A stretch of DNA of 64,000 nucleotides from Aquimarina macrocephali JAMB N27 (GCF_000520995.1 NZ_JACA01000019.1:1-64000); one strand, 5' to 3'; shown: positions 9,487 through 20,000, numbered from the stretch's first letter. Program-made: numbers and translations. Notes: generated by a model from the letters alone, not told the origin.

Positions 9487-11721
9487 TTATTTTGGTATAA
9501 CTATTTGGATCTGTTCCAGTAGTGTTACGGGTTCGAAAGGTTTATTTATTACTTTAGTAATGCCAGCATCTACAAAATTTTCTTTGTTTTCTGATTCAGA
9601 AATAGCTGTTAAAGCAATAATTGGAGTTTTTTTATCCGATTTACGTATTCGTTTTGTAGTTTCAAACCCATCAATCCCCTCCATCATTATATCCATAAAA
9701 ATAAGGTCATATCCATTTTTCTCTGTCATTTTCAATGCTTCATAACCATCTGAAGCAATTTCACAATGATAACCGAAATTAGTTATGATTTTTCGTGTAA
9801 TTAATTGATTAATCTTATTATCCTCGACAACCAAAATTTTTACATCTTTCTTTTTTTTATCGTTAAATTCTGCCTGCCCTATTTTCTGCTCTATGTGTTC
9901 GAAAGGTATTTGAAAACTAAAAATTGTACCTTCTTTTTCGTCCGATATAAAATCTAGCTTACTATTACACTGAAGAAGTAATTTATTAGCTATTACCAAT
10001 TCGAGAGTAGGTAGGTTATTTTCATCTGATAAGGAAGTGAAAATTGCAGATTCGTTTTCTATAAAAGCTTTATTTAATTCTTCTTGCTTTTTCTTAGAAA
10101 AATATAAATTTTTACTCTTTAATGAAAATAAGATAGTGTTTATCTTTTCTCTTGAAAAAAGATGTTGCACAGAAAACTCTATAACACCCCCATTTACGTA
10201 CCTAGACATATTTGAAAGAATACTTATTATAATTCTTGACAAATGATCAGAGTCTCCCAAAAGTTGCTTGGGTAATTTGTCATCTAATAGAAATTTAAAA
10301 TCATTATTGTTTTCTCCAATAATAAAAAAATTAAGAGATTCTTTAATTGTATTAACCAACTTAACAGGATCAAAAGGGTGTTTCTTTAAAGAAGTTTTAT
10401 ATGCTTCGTCAGACCTGTTTAATTCTATAATATCATTAATAAATCTCAATAGATATTTCCCCGAAAACTGTAATATATTTAACTGCTTTTTTCGTTGATT
10501 TTCATTAGATTCCTTATTCTCCAATAAATGTGCAATGCCATTTATTGCATGAAGAGGAGTTCTTAATTCATGAGTAATATTATTGATAAACAATGTTTTC
10601 TGTTTATAAACTTCTTCTACCCTATTTTTTGCCTTTAATAATTCTTGATTTTTCTGTTGTAAGAGTACGTTATTTTCTGTTTTTAATCTAGAATTTTTAT
10701 ATTGAAGTAAGACCAAAAGAACCAGAATAACTATAATCACAATTCCAGATATCAAAAGAGATTCATTCAGTTTTAATTGAGCTTGTTGATATTTATTTTC
10801 TGCAAGAACTCTTTCATTATCCTTCTGTTTTAACTGAAGTTCTTTGTATGCTTTTATGTCTTGGGCATACTTTTCAAGGAAAATATTATTCTGTTTTGCC
10901 TGTTCTTGGATATAATCTTTATAATAATCATTAGCTAATTTATATTCTTTTTTTCGATCATATACATCTGCAATCCCAGCAAGATATAGTGTATGATTTG
11001 CATAATTACTTGTCTTTGTTGAGTCCATTTCTCGTTTGGCAATCTCTTCACCTTTTCTAAAAAAGTTAAGCGCTTCATCATACCTATTTGTTTTTGAACA
11101 TGCCGTCCCGATTCGATAATATAGATATATTAACCTTATATCTTTATGATATTTTTTTGCAAGTTCAATAGCTTTTTGAGAGGCCTCATAACAGTTTTTC
11201 CAATCCGCATTTCGATAATAAATAGAAGTTAAGTTTACCAGCATATCAATACTCTGCTCCTCATACTTGTGTTTCTCTGCTCCGTCTATCGCTTTTTTTA
11301 AGAAAAAAATCGCCTTATCATTATCTTTTGATATTCTTTTATGATATAAACCCCAGAGGTTATTTATGTACATTTCACCGTATTGATCCTGTATTTGCTT
11401 TTGTAAAATAGTCGCTTTTTCGAGATAAGTTTCAAATCCTTTTAAATCCTGAACGGATATATACAACCCACTACGTAATCTATAGACTCTAGCAATATAC
11501 TTTTTATTATCACTCTCTAAAGCTAATTTTTCGGTTTCATCAATTATACTAAGAGCCTTACTTATATAGCTATGATCTATCCAATATTCTATAGAATCTA
11601 AATTTTGTTTTAAAACACTTTCTTCTTCCTGTAGAGAGGGGAAATCATAAGTCTCTTTGGCATTAGCACATAAAATCAGTAATGAAATAAGAATTATTGA
11701 GGTGAATACATTTCTTTTCAT
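9487..11721 (-). CDS. TPR hybrid histidine kinase / REC, degenerate CA domain
   Basis: Membrane hybrid sensor. The ATG at 11721 is preferred over 11757 because a signal peptide (MKRNVFTSIILISLLILC) begins there. Numbering from 11757: a periplasmic TPR-like helical region (about 45-300), a transmembrane segment (about 335-352), coiled coil, HisKA with H396 in THELRTPLHA, an ATPase-like domain (about 480-620), and a C-terminal REC domain with D689, K739 and VVEDNKIN. N-box residue N516 is kept, but the G1 motif (usually DTGIGI) and the G2 motif (usually GTGLGLAI) are absent, replaced by sequence without glycines. It may not bind ATP normally. Position next to the chitinases suggests a role in sensing chitin products (inference). 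Confidence 0.9.
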   Translation of the reverse strand: MKRNVFTSIILISLLILCANAKETYDFPSLQEEESVLKQNLDSIEYWIDHSYISKALSIIDETEKLALESDNKKYIARVYRLRSGLYISVQDLKGFETYLEKATILQKQIQDQYGEMYINNLWGLYHKRISKDNDKAIFFLKKAIDGAEKHKYEEQSIDMLVNLTSIYYRNADWKNCYEASQKAIELAKKYHKDIRLIYLYYRIGTACSKTNRYDEALNFFRKGEEIAKREMDSTKTSNYANHTLYLAGIADVYDRKKEYKLANDYYKDYIQEQAKQNNIFLEKYAQDIKAYKELQLKQKDNERVLAENKYQQAQLKLNESLLISGIVIIVILVLLVLLQYKNSRLKTENNVLLQQKNQELLKAKNRVEEVYKQKTLFINNITHELRTPLHAINGIAHLLENKESNENQRKKQLNILQFSGKYLLRFINDIIELNRSDEAYKTSLKKHPFDPVKLVNTIKESLNFFIIGENNNDFKFLLDDKLPKQLLGDSDHLSRIIISILSNMSRYVNGGVIEFSVQHLFSREKINTILFSLKSKNLYFSKKKQEELNKAFIENESAIFTSLSDENNLPTLELVIANKLLLQCNSKLDFISDEKEGTIFSFQIPFEHIEQKIGQAEFNDKKKKDVKILVVEDNKINQLITRKIITNFGYHCEIASDGYEALKMTEKNGYDLIFMDIMMEGIDGFETTKRIRKSDKKTPIIALTAISESENKENFVDAGITKVINKPFEPVTLLEQIQIVIPK

Positions 11722-11757
11722 AAAACGTCTTGTTTCATCTTTTAGCTTAGAGTACAA

Positions 11758-12082
11758 CTTTATTACCTAGTATTTAAAGTCAACTTAGATATCATTAGAT
11801 CATGTTTAAAAATTACATTATTCTCGATAATTGTAATCATAAATGACAAATCTTAAGTATTTTTTATGAGGCAGATATAAAACAAGAAGGGGTAATTATT
11901 TGTATTATAATTTGCATTAAGCTTGTTTACAATTAAATTTTTAACAAAAATAAGCTTTATTTTTTTAAAATTTTAACACAACCAATTTTTAAAAAATGTC
12001 TTTTAAGTAAAAGCACTACAAGAATTATTTTAATTTCTTGTAGTGCTCTTTATAGTATCTTATAATTGTTCTTATTAAAATT
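11758..12082. other. Intergenic region with nagX terminator only
   Basis: This 325-base AT-rich gap lies between the nagX stop and the hybrid kinase, both on the minus strand. Apart from the terminator at 12012-12047 no ORF or clear regulatory motif was seen. The kinase promoter should lie in its left part. Confidence 0.5.
12012..12047 (-). terminator. Terminator of the kinase-regulator-symporter-nagX operon
   Basis: A perfect 13-base stem, AGCACTACAAGAA / TTCTTGTAGTGCT, with a 10-base loop. On the minus strand it is followed by TTTTAC. It lies 36 bases beyond the nagX stop. Confidence 0.8.
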
Positions 12083-13207
12083 TTAGACTTTAATAAATAT
12101 CTTTTTCTTGTATAAGAAATATGCCAATAGTGTATAAAAACCAACGACAATCAATGCATAGAAAAACGAAGATAATGGTTTGTTAATCGATGGGTATACA
12201 AAAAACGTTTCAAAAAGAAATTGATGCACCGAGGTTTGCGAATCTATTTTAATTAAATAAAAAGATTTAGCGAGTATCATAGAAGAGAAATAGATAATGA
12301 TTGCATTAGCACCTACATATTTCACAAGACTACCAAAATCACGCTCTTTATAATCCATAAAATAATGAAATAACACTAAAAACAAAGTAGCATAGCCTGA
12401 TGTGACTAATACAAAACTACTACTCCACAACACTTTATTGATTGGGAAGAAAATACTCCATAAATACCCTATAAGGATAAAACATGTTCCTATTATGGTC
12501 AATACACCAAGTTTCCGTTTTGTTGCACTCACTAAAATCTCGCCCACAACGATTCCCGTAATTGTGGTTACTATAGCCGGTATTGTACTAAGAATTCCTT
12601 CAGGATCATAATCCGGTTTCCAAATATGCCCTTTAAGTAATAGATAATCCAGATAATTTGCCCAGTTATTTGGGCCTCTTTCTAGTATGGGAGAGGCCCC
12701 ATCGGGTAATGGAATATATGCCAACCATATCCAATACCCTATAAGAATCGTAACAGCAATAAAAATCAATTGTTTTCTAGTACAATTCAAATACAATATA
12801 GATGCTATACAAAATACAATTCCTATTCGCTGTAGTACTCCCGGGAGACGTACCGATTCTGTTTCAATGAAAGGAAAATAGGGTAAAAACACATTGATAA
12901 GTAATCCCAGTGCTATTAATTTTATACTACGCTTTACGATTTTCTTATAAATTGCCCTTTCTCCTTTTTTATGTTTGTATACAAACGATATAGATATCCC
13001 AACAATAAATAAAAAGAAAGGAAATACAAAATCTGCCAAAGTAAGGCCATTCCACTCTGCATGTAATAATGGTGTATATACATAAGACCAATCCCCTGGT
13101 GTATTTACCAGAATCATAAGCATTATAGTAAGTCCTCTTAAAAAGTCTACAGATTGTATTCGTTTAGTTACACTCACGACATTAAATTCTTTCCTATTGA
13201 TTTCCAA
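12083..13207 (-). CDS. nagX: NagX-like transmembrane N-acetyltransferase (DUF5009)
   Basis: Integral inner-membrane protein of 374 residues with about ten membrane segments, of the DUF5009 / heparan-alpha-glucosaminide N-acetyltransferase family. The family signature is at the N-terminus: SVDFLRGLTIMLMILVN, followed by ADFVFPFFLFIVG. In chitin loci such proteins are called NagX and are thought to acetylate amino sugars at the membrane; the exact reaction here is inferred. The gene is last in a four-gene operon. The ATG at 13207 overlaps the symporter by 34 bases; a GTG at 13177 would give the classic 4-base GTGA overlap and keeps the whole domain, so the start is uncertain. Either way translation is probably coupled to the symporter. 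Confidence 0.85.
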   Translation of the reverse strand: MEINRKEFNVVSVTKRIQSVDFLRGLTIMLMILVNTPGDWSYVYTPLLHAEWNGLTLADFVFPFFLFIVGISISFVYKHKKGERAIYKKIVKRSIKLIALGLLINVFLPYFPFIETESVRLPGVLQRIGIVFCIASILYLNCTRKQLIFIAVTILIGYWIWLAYIPLPDGASPILERGPNNWANYLDYLLLKGHIWKPDYDPEGILSTIPAIVTTITGIVVGEILVSATKRKLGVLTIIGTCFILIGYLWSIFFPINKVLWSSSFVLVTSGYATLFLVLFHYFMDYKERDFGSLVKYVGANAIIIYFSSMILAKSFYLIKIDSQTSVHQFLFETFFVYPSINKPLSSFFYALIVVGFYTLLAYFLYKKKIFIKV

Positions 13208-15009
13208 ACTCTCACCAATAAGAAACCAGAAACTACAGCTAATACTCCTATAATTGCAGCCATGACGTACTCTCCATAAAGTAAGTTACCTACAGAAAAC
13301 AAACAACTATATACTAATACGCAACCTAATAACATTGCTAGAATTCCAGAAGGTACAGACCATTTCTCATTAGATTCTACTATTTCTACTCCCTCGGCAT
13401 CAGCTTCATCAACAATTTTTTTCCAGCCTGGTCCACCGGGTTGAATACTTTTATAAAAAGATCGTAAAGTCTCTTTTGATTCTGGTTTAGTTAAATAAGT
13501 TGTCACAATCCAAACGATTGAAGTTATAATCACCATAGCTATAAATCTAAACCAGGAAGGAAAAACTCCTGATATTATTTCTCCAGCATCACTGGTATAT
13601 CCAAATAATGAGTCACCAAGTGGTGTAAAAGTTAAAATTAATGGGATAAGCATTGCAGAGAACATTACAGATATCTCACTCCATGCATTTATACGCCACC
13701 AAAACCAACGTAAAATATATACTAATCCTGTTCCTGCTCCAAACATTAAAATAATGTCAAAAAGCTGCTTGGCATTAGTAAGATAAAGTGCAAATACAGC
13801 ACTAGCCACCATAAGAACTATAGTAGTAATTCGCCCAACGTTCACCAGTTCTTTTTCGCTTGCATCTTTTTTAATTTGTTGCTTATAAAAATCATTAACA
13901 ATATAAGATGATCCCCAATTAAGATGTGTAGATAATGTTGACATAAATGCAGCACCCAGAGAAGCTAAGACAAGTCCTAATAGTCCAGCCGGGAGTTTTG
14001 TTAACATCGCCGAATAAGCCAAATCATGTCCTAATTTACTAGATTCAACATTAGGAAAAGCTTCTTGAATACTAGCGATATCTGGATACATTACTAAAGA
14101 TGCTAATGCTACCAAAATCCATGGCCAAGGTCGTAGTGCATAATGCATAATATTAAAAAAGAAAGTAGCACCTATTGCATGGTTTTCATTTTTTGCAGCA
14201 AGCATACGTTGTGCAATATATCCACCACCTCCTGGTTCTGCACCAGGATACCATGAACTCCACCATTGTACTGCTAACGGTATAATTAAAATCCCAATTA
14301 ATGCTTCTGTATTAGAAAAATCTGGAAAAAACGAAAGTTTATCAGATACATTTGGGTGAGAGACCAAATTGCTCAACCCTCCCACTTCAGGAAGATTAAC
14401 CAAATAATAGGAAGCTCCTACAGCGCCTACTATTGCGACAAAGAAAAGTACAAAATCTGTATAAATCACTCCTCTAAAACCTCCTAAAGAGCTAAAAGCA
14501 GCTGTTACCACGCCACCAATCAAAACAGTCTGTATTGGTGAAAGTCCAAGCATAATTTGCCCTATTTTGATTGCAGCAAGGTTTACCGCAGCCATGGCAA
14601 TTATATTAAAAACTACTCCGAGATATATCGACCTAAACCCTCTTAAAAATCGAGCAGGTTTACCACTATATCTCAATGTGTAAAACTCTAAGTCTGTCGT
14701 AACGTTTGATTTACGCCATAATTTGGCATACACAAATACGGTTAGAAGACCTGTCAATAAAAAGGCCCACCATACCCAATTCCCGGCAACACCGTCCTGT
14801 CTTACAATATCAGTAACTAAATTTGGAGTGTCGGTAGAAAATGTAGTTGCTACCATCGAAAAACCAAGTAACCACCAGGGCATATTACGTCCTGACAAAA
14901 AATACTCTGCTGTATTTTTTCCAGATCTTTTAGACACCACAACACCAATAATAAGTGTGGTTAAGAAAAATGAGGCTATGATTATGTAGTCCAATGTTGT
15001 TAAAACCAT
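13174..15009 (-). CDS. Sodium:solute symporter (SSS family), probable amino-sugar uptake
   Basis: Inner-membrane transporter of 611 residues with about 13-14 membrane segments. The N-terminus (DYIIIASFFLTTLIIGVVVS, then SGKNTAEYFLSGRNMPWW) and the conserved NLVTDIVRQDG and GAEPGGGGYIAQRM segments are typical of SSS transporters. Larger flavobacterial members of this type occur in sugar-use loci. The gene starts five bases after the LytTR regulator and overlaps nagX. The context makes GlcNAc or a chitin-derived sugar the likely substrate (inference); no substrate-specific residues can be read with certainty. Confidence 0.9.
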   Translation of the reverse strand: MVLTTLDYIIIASFFLTTLIIGVVVSKRSGKNTAEYFLSGRNMPWWLLGFSMVATTFSTDTPNLVTDIVRQDGVAGNWVWWAFLLTGLLTVFVYAKLWRKSNVTTDLEFYTLRYSGKPARFLRGFRSIYLGVVFNIIAMAAVNLAAIKIGQIMLGLSPIQTVLIGGVVTAAFSSLGGFRGVIYTDFVLFFVAIVGAVGASYYLVNLPEVGGLSNLVSHPNVSDKLSFFPDFSNTEALIGILIIPLAVQWWSSWYPGAEPGGGGYIAQRMLAAKNENHAIGATFFFNIMHYALRPWPWILVALASLVMYPDIASIQEAFPNVESSKLGHDLAYSAMLTKLPAGLLGLVLASLGAAFMSTLSTHLNWGSSYIVNDFYKQQIKKDASEKELVNVGRITTIVLMVASAVFALYLTNAKQLFDIILMFGAGTGLVYILRWFWWRINAWSEISVMFSAMLIPLILTFTPLGDSLFGYTSDAGEIISGVFPSWFRFIAMVIITSIVWIVTTYLTKPESKETLRSFYKSIQPGGPGWKKIVDEADAEGVEIVESNEKWSVPSGILAMLLGCVLVYSCLFSVGNLLYGEYVMAAIIGVLAVVSGFLLVRVWKSIGKNLMS

Positions 15010-15014
15010 TATTT

Positions 15015-15740
15015 TTATTTTAATAAATTTGATTTGTTTTTTAATATTCGTTGTTTAGCGTGAGCTGCATAATTTCTCCCTATAGGAATTCTTTTTTCTC
15101 CCACCTCAGCAAGATTCCCTTCTATAGATTTAACTTTATCTATAGCTATAGTATACGATTTATGAATTCTTATAAAATTTTCTGAAGGAAGCTCTTCACT
15201 AATACTAGTTAAAGATTTATGTGATAGAAATGTATCTTCAAGTGTACTCACCCTGATATAATCTTTAAGACTTTCAATAAAGAGTATATCGGTTAAAAGA
15301 ATTTTCACCAATTTCTTATCTACTTTTAAGAAAATGTGAGCCGGTTGCACCATATTCATAGAAGGCTCATGTTTCTTTATAGCAACAAGTCTTGCTGTTA
15401 ATTTATTTATAGATTTCAGAAATCGATTAAAAGAAATAGGTTTTACAAGATAATCGAGAACTTCTAGCTCATAACTTTCTAATGCATATTCCTTATATGC
15501 AGTGGTAATAATAACCTGTGGATATTCCTGTAAGCTTTTTAAAAATTCTAGGCCATTCATTCTAGGCATATTAATATCTAAAAAGACAGCGTCAATATCT
15601 CCTTGTTCTAATATAGATAATGCCTCTATTGGGTTTTTAAAAGTATCAACGATCTGAATGTTTTTAAATTCTTTTAAAAAAGATTCAATAACTTCAATTG
15701 CTAAGGGCTCATCATCAATTATGATACATTTAATAGTCAT
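15015..15740 (-). CDS. LytTR-family response regulator
   Basis: Response regulator of 241 residues. REC domain with D10/E11, phosphoacceptor D55 (FLDINMP) and K100-P101; LytTR DNA-binding domain at about 135-235. Its start shares one base with the stop of the sensor kinase (TAATG), so the two form a translationally coupled pair. It is a paralogue of the orphan regulator at 2797. A plausible target is the intergenic region 16760-17007, where a direct repeat with 21-base period is seen. Confidence 0.95.
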   Translation of the reverse strand: MTIKCIIIDDEPLAIEVIESFLKEFKNIQIVDTFKNPIEALSILEQGDIDAVFLDINMPRMNGLEFLKSLQEYPQVIITTAYKEYALESYELEVLDYLVKPISFNRFLKSINKLTARLVAIKKHEPSMNMVQPAHIFLKVDKKLVKILLTDILFIESLKDYIRVSTLEDTFLSHKSLTSISEELPSENFIRIHKSYTIAIDKVKSIEGNLAEVGEKRIPIGRNYAAHAKQRILKNKSNLLK

Positions 15741-16759
15741 TATATAGGGATTTTAAGCAAAATCGAATACTCATTATTTTTTTGTGCTATGTTTAGTGTA
15801 TATTTTTTTGGGTATAGTATTTCTAACCTTCTTTTTACATTTTTTATTCCAATTCCATTAAGTCTTTTAGTTTTAGATTCATCTTCATAGTTATTTTTAG
15901 ATATAAATATCAGTTCATTTTCAAATCTTTCAAAAGAGATTAATAACTCCATTCTGTCATTATTTTTTAGCCCATGTTTAAAAGCATTCTCAATAAACGG
16001 TAAAAACAGCATAGGAACTACTTTAACATCATCAATATTACCATTTATATCAACCCTCGAATCAACTCGATCACCATAACGCATTTTTTCGAGCTCAATA
16101 TAATTATCGATATGATCAATCTCCTGTAAAAGAGGGAGCTTTTTTTTACTGGTATCATAAATCACATATCTCATAAAGTTAGATAGTTTTAATACAAGAT
16201 TAGGTGCCAGATCCGATTTTTTTATTGTTAGTGCATATAAACTATTAAGTGTATTAAAAAAGAAATGGGGTTGTATCTGCGCTTTTAAATATTTTAATTC
16301 TGTTTTATATTGCAATTCACTTAAGTCTCTATTCTTATTTTGCATTATCAAAAAATCGACTGTATATTTTATTGCAGAGGTTAACCCTACAACATACAAT
16401 TCGCCTATAGCCACTGCTACAATATGATTAAAACCAAATGGATCCAGTCTTCCTTCTACTTCTGGCCAGATATCCTCGGTAACCAACAATAGATTAAGAC
16501 CAGACCTTAATATATAATGAACTCCAAGAGACATACATAAGAAAAGTACGTAATACACATACTTTTTTTTGAATATGTATTTAGGAACCAAAAAATAAAT
16601 ATTAAAATAAACTAAGATGATGTGTAGAGGAAATTCTACAAGGTTCGATTTTAACGAATACCAATAATCATTAAAATAACTCCCCCATCGAATTACATTA
16701 AATAAAAAATAGATAATCCAAAAATATAGATGATATTTTCGTTTAATAGTCCTTTGCAC
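15740..16759 (-). CDS. LytS-type sensor histidine kinase
   Basis: Membrane kinase of 339 residues with the His_kinase (PF06580) arrangement. Four membrane segments lie in the first 135 residues, then the phosphoacceptor H165 in QIQPHFFFNTLNSL, N-box N258 in FIENAFKHGL, and a short G-box GIGIKNVKRRLEILYP near 302. All catalytic features are intact, unlike the hybrid kinase at 9487. The protein lacks a large periplasmic domain, so it may sense a ligand within the membrane or the activity of the neighbouring symporter (inference). It is first in the operon with LytTR regulator, symporter and nagX, and divergent from susC. Confidence 0.94.
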   Translation of the reverse strand: MQRTIKRKYHLYFWIIYFLFNVIRWGSYFNDYWYSLKSNLVEFPLHIILVYFNIYFLVPKYIFKKKYVYYVLFLCMSLGVHYILRSGLNLLLVTEDIWPEVEGRLDPFGFNHIVAVAIGELYVVGLTSAIKYTVDFLIMQNKNRDLSELQYKTELKYLKAQIQPHFFFNTLNSLYALTIKKSDLAPNLVLKLSNFMRYVIYDTSKKKLPLLQEIDHIDNYIELEKMRYGDRVDSRVDINGNIDDVKVVPMLFLPFIENAFKHGLKNNDRMELLISFERFENELIFISKNNYEDESKTKRLNGIGIKNVKRRLEILYPKKYTLNIAQKNNEYSILLKIPI

Positions 16760-16910
16760 GTTACCCCTCTCTTTTTTTAAAAAATCATTAAATAATACTA
16801 GTTAAAATCACTTTTTTAACAAAAATTTTTGAAAAATGTAAGGCTATTTGTAGAGAAAAACAAAAAAAATAAGAATATCGAATTTTAAAAAAACCGTTAT
16901 CTATCAATGC

Positions 16911-16940
16911 ATGTCGATTGTTATTGAAACGATGTCGTTT
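16911..16940. promoter_or_regulatory. Candidate LytTR regulator site upstream of susC
   Basis: ATGTCG occurs at 16911-16916 and 16932-16937, exactly 21 bases apart, in extended copies ATGTCGATTG and ATGTCGTTTG. A 21-base period (two helical turns) is the usual arrangement of tandem LytTR half-sites. The second copy lies in a 14-base inverted repeat, AAACGATGTCGTTT (16927-16940), which matches the site upstream of the chitinase at 2502-2515 in 13 of 14 positions. It lies just upstream of the candidate -33 box. Confidence 0.5.
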
Positions 16941-16953
16941 GTCTAAAAAAAAT

Positions 16954-16981
16954 TTTGTTAAATAATTAAAATACTACTTTG
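16954..16981 (+). promoter_or_regulatory. Candidate susC promoter
   Basis: TTTG at 16954-16957 and TACTTTG at 16975-16981 resemble the Bacteroidetes -33 (TTTG) and -7 (TAnnTTTG) elements, with 17 bases between them. The susC start codon is 26 bases downstream. The -7 box is one base shorter than consensus. Confidence 0.45.
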
Positions 16982-17007
16982 AGATCATTCAAAAAACACT
17001 TATTAAT

Positions 17008-20000
17008 ATGAAACAAAAAATTTTAACCCTTACCACTCTATTATTTTTTTCTTTTATGAGTTTTGGGCAGGGAACCCAAATAACGGGTACAGTAACAGGG
17101 GCTTCAGATGGTGTACCACTACCTGGAGTTAATATTATTGTAAAAGGAACTACAAACGGAGTACAGACAGATTTTGATGGAAATTACACAATTACTGCAA
17201 CTGCAGGAGATGTAATTCAGTTTTCCTATTTAGGAATGTCAAATAAAGAAGTCACTGTAGGTAGTGATACAGTAATAAATGTTCAGTTACAAGAAGATGC
17301 TGAACAATTAGAAGATGTAGTAGTAACTGCACTGGGAATTCAAAAAACCAGGAAATCACTTACTTATGCTGCACAGGACATCAAATCTGATGAGCTAACA
17401 AAAATCAAAGATGCCAATCCTATTAACAGCCTTTCTGGTAAAGTATCAGGACTTGTTGTAAACAGAAGTGCTTCTGGTGTTGGTGGATCAGTAAAGGTAA
17501 CTCTAAGGGGTAATACTTCTACCAGAAACAACCAACCATTATATGTTATAGATGGTATTCCTTTATTAAACAATTCTGCTATTCAACCTAATAGTACATT
17601 TGGTGATATTGAAAACGCAGGAAACAGAGATGGTGGAGATGCATTATCTCTTATCAATCCAGATGACATTGCAAGTATTAGTGTTCTAAAAGGAGCTTCT
17701 GCTTCTGCTCTATATGGTAGTCAGGGATCTAATGGTGTTATATTAATTACGACTAAGAAAGGTAAGTCAGGAAGTTTTAGAACAAATGTATCTTCTAGTT
17801 TCACAGTAGATAACGCTGCTTATTTACTTGATTATAATGATCGTACAGAAAAAAACATAGATGACTTTTTAGAAACAGGAACAACTGCAATTAATTCATT
17901 GTCAGTATCGGGAGGAACAGAAACTGCTCAAACTTATTTCTCTTATGCAAATACACAAGCATCAGGAGTACTTCCTACTCATAATGTAAAAAAGCATACA
18001 CTTAATATTAGAGAAACAGCTAAACTATTTGATAACAAGTTAACTGTTGATGCAAACATTTTGCTTTCAACTCAAAAAATACATAATAAGCCCGTTTCTG
18101 GTCTATATTATAATCCATTAGTAGGAGCAACAGCATTTAATTCAGATACAGAAACCTTAAGTAACTATAGAGTTTTTGAAGAATTTAATGTAGATAGAAA
18201 TTTAATGGCGCAACGTTGGTTTAGAGGAACTTCTGATATCGAACAAAACCCATATTGGATAATCAATAGAAATGCCAGTGATGATCAAAATCAAAAAGTA
18301 TTAGCCTCTGTTTCTTTAAAATATAGGTTTAATGACTGGTTATCTGTGCAAACCAGAGGAAGTTATGATAAAAACTTTTATAAATTTGAAAGAAAAATCT
18401 ATGCAACTACCGATGGAACCCTATCTGCATCAAACGGTCGTTATTTATTAAATGATGTAGAGGATACTCAGATCTATGGTGATATCATAGCTACAATTAA
18501 TACTCCTCTTTCAGAAAATTTAAATTTAACAGCTAATATCGGTACCAGTATCAGAAAATCTGATTTAGGAGAAAGTACCTTATTAGATTCTGGTGTTGGA
18601 GGTAATCTAAAAATACCAAATATTTTTACGCTTTCTAATTTTGTCGTTGGTACAGTAGGAGTTAATCCAATATTAAAAGAAACTAAAGCTGAGCAAAAAG
18701 AAGTACAATCTCTATTCGCTAGTACAACATTAGGGTTTAAAGATATGTTATACCTTGATCTAACTGCAAGAAATGATTGGTCTTCAACTGTTTCAGATTC
18801 TTTCTTCTATCCATCTTTTGGTATTACAGGAGTAGTATCTGAGATGTTTGATTTACCTGAAGTAATTTCTTTTGCAAAAGTAAGAGCTTCTTATGCAGAA
18901 GTGGGTAATGATATACAAAGTTTCGCCAATAATCCAATCAATACTATTGGTACTGGTCCAGGAGGGTTAAATCGTCCTACGATAAGACCGCTTACAGAGC
19001 TAAAGCCAGAAACTCAAAGATCTTTTGAAATAGGTACAGAATGGCAATTTTTTAATAACCGTCTAGGGTTTGAAATTGGATATTACAAAACCAATACTAT
19101 AGATCAGTTTATGACAGTCCAGTCTGCTAGTGGTCAAACAAATGCTAACGGTCAAACAGCAGATCAATTTGCTATCAACGCAGGGGATTTTGAAAATAAA
19201 GGTATTGAAGTTTCTATTACAGCAGACCCAATACAAAATGAAAACTTTTCCTGGAATACAACTGTAAATCTAGCTAGTAATAAAAATACTATTAAGGAAT
19301 TAGATTCTAGATTAGATAGAGATTTTCTAGAACTAACCCCTATAAGTGTTAACTCGTATGCCTTATTAATTGCAGAAGGTGGGTCTTTTGGTGATATTTA
19401 TGGAAAAAGACTTAACAGAAATGCAAATGGATTGCCGATTCGAAATACAGATGGTAACTTTACTCAAGCAGCACCTGATGCAAATACCAGAGGTGGTTTT
19501 GATTTATTAGGAAATGCAAATCCTGATTTTTCTTTAGGATGGAATAATTCTTTTACCTATAAAAACATAACATTATCCTTTTTAGTTGATGGAAAATTTG
19601 GTGGAGAAGTAATGAGTCTTACTGAAGCTATCGTTGATGGTTTCGGAACATTAGACAGAACAGGTAGCGTAAGAATTTTTGATGAAGTTTCTGGCTCAGA
19701 AACTTCAATACCAGCTACAGAATATTATCAGGCAATTGGAGGAAGAGATAAATTTAGTGGTGAATATGTATATGACGCTACTAATATCCGTTTAGCAGAA
19801 TTATCTATAGGGTATAACTTTAATCTTGGAGAGAATAGTTTCTTTAATTCGATCAATACTTCTTTAGTCGGTAGAAATTTATTTTTCTTTTATAAAGATG
19901 CACCTTATGACCCAAATATATCTTTAAGTACAGGAAATGGACTTCAAGGTGTTGATGTATTCGGATCGCCATCTACCAGAAGTATCGGTTTGAATGTTGG

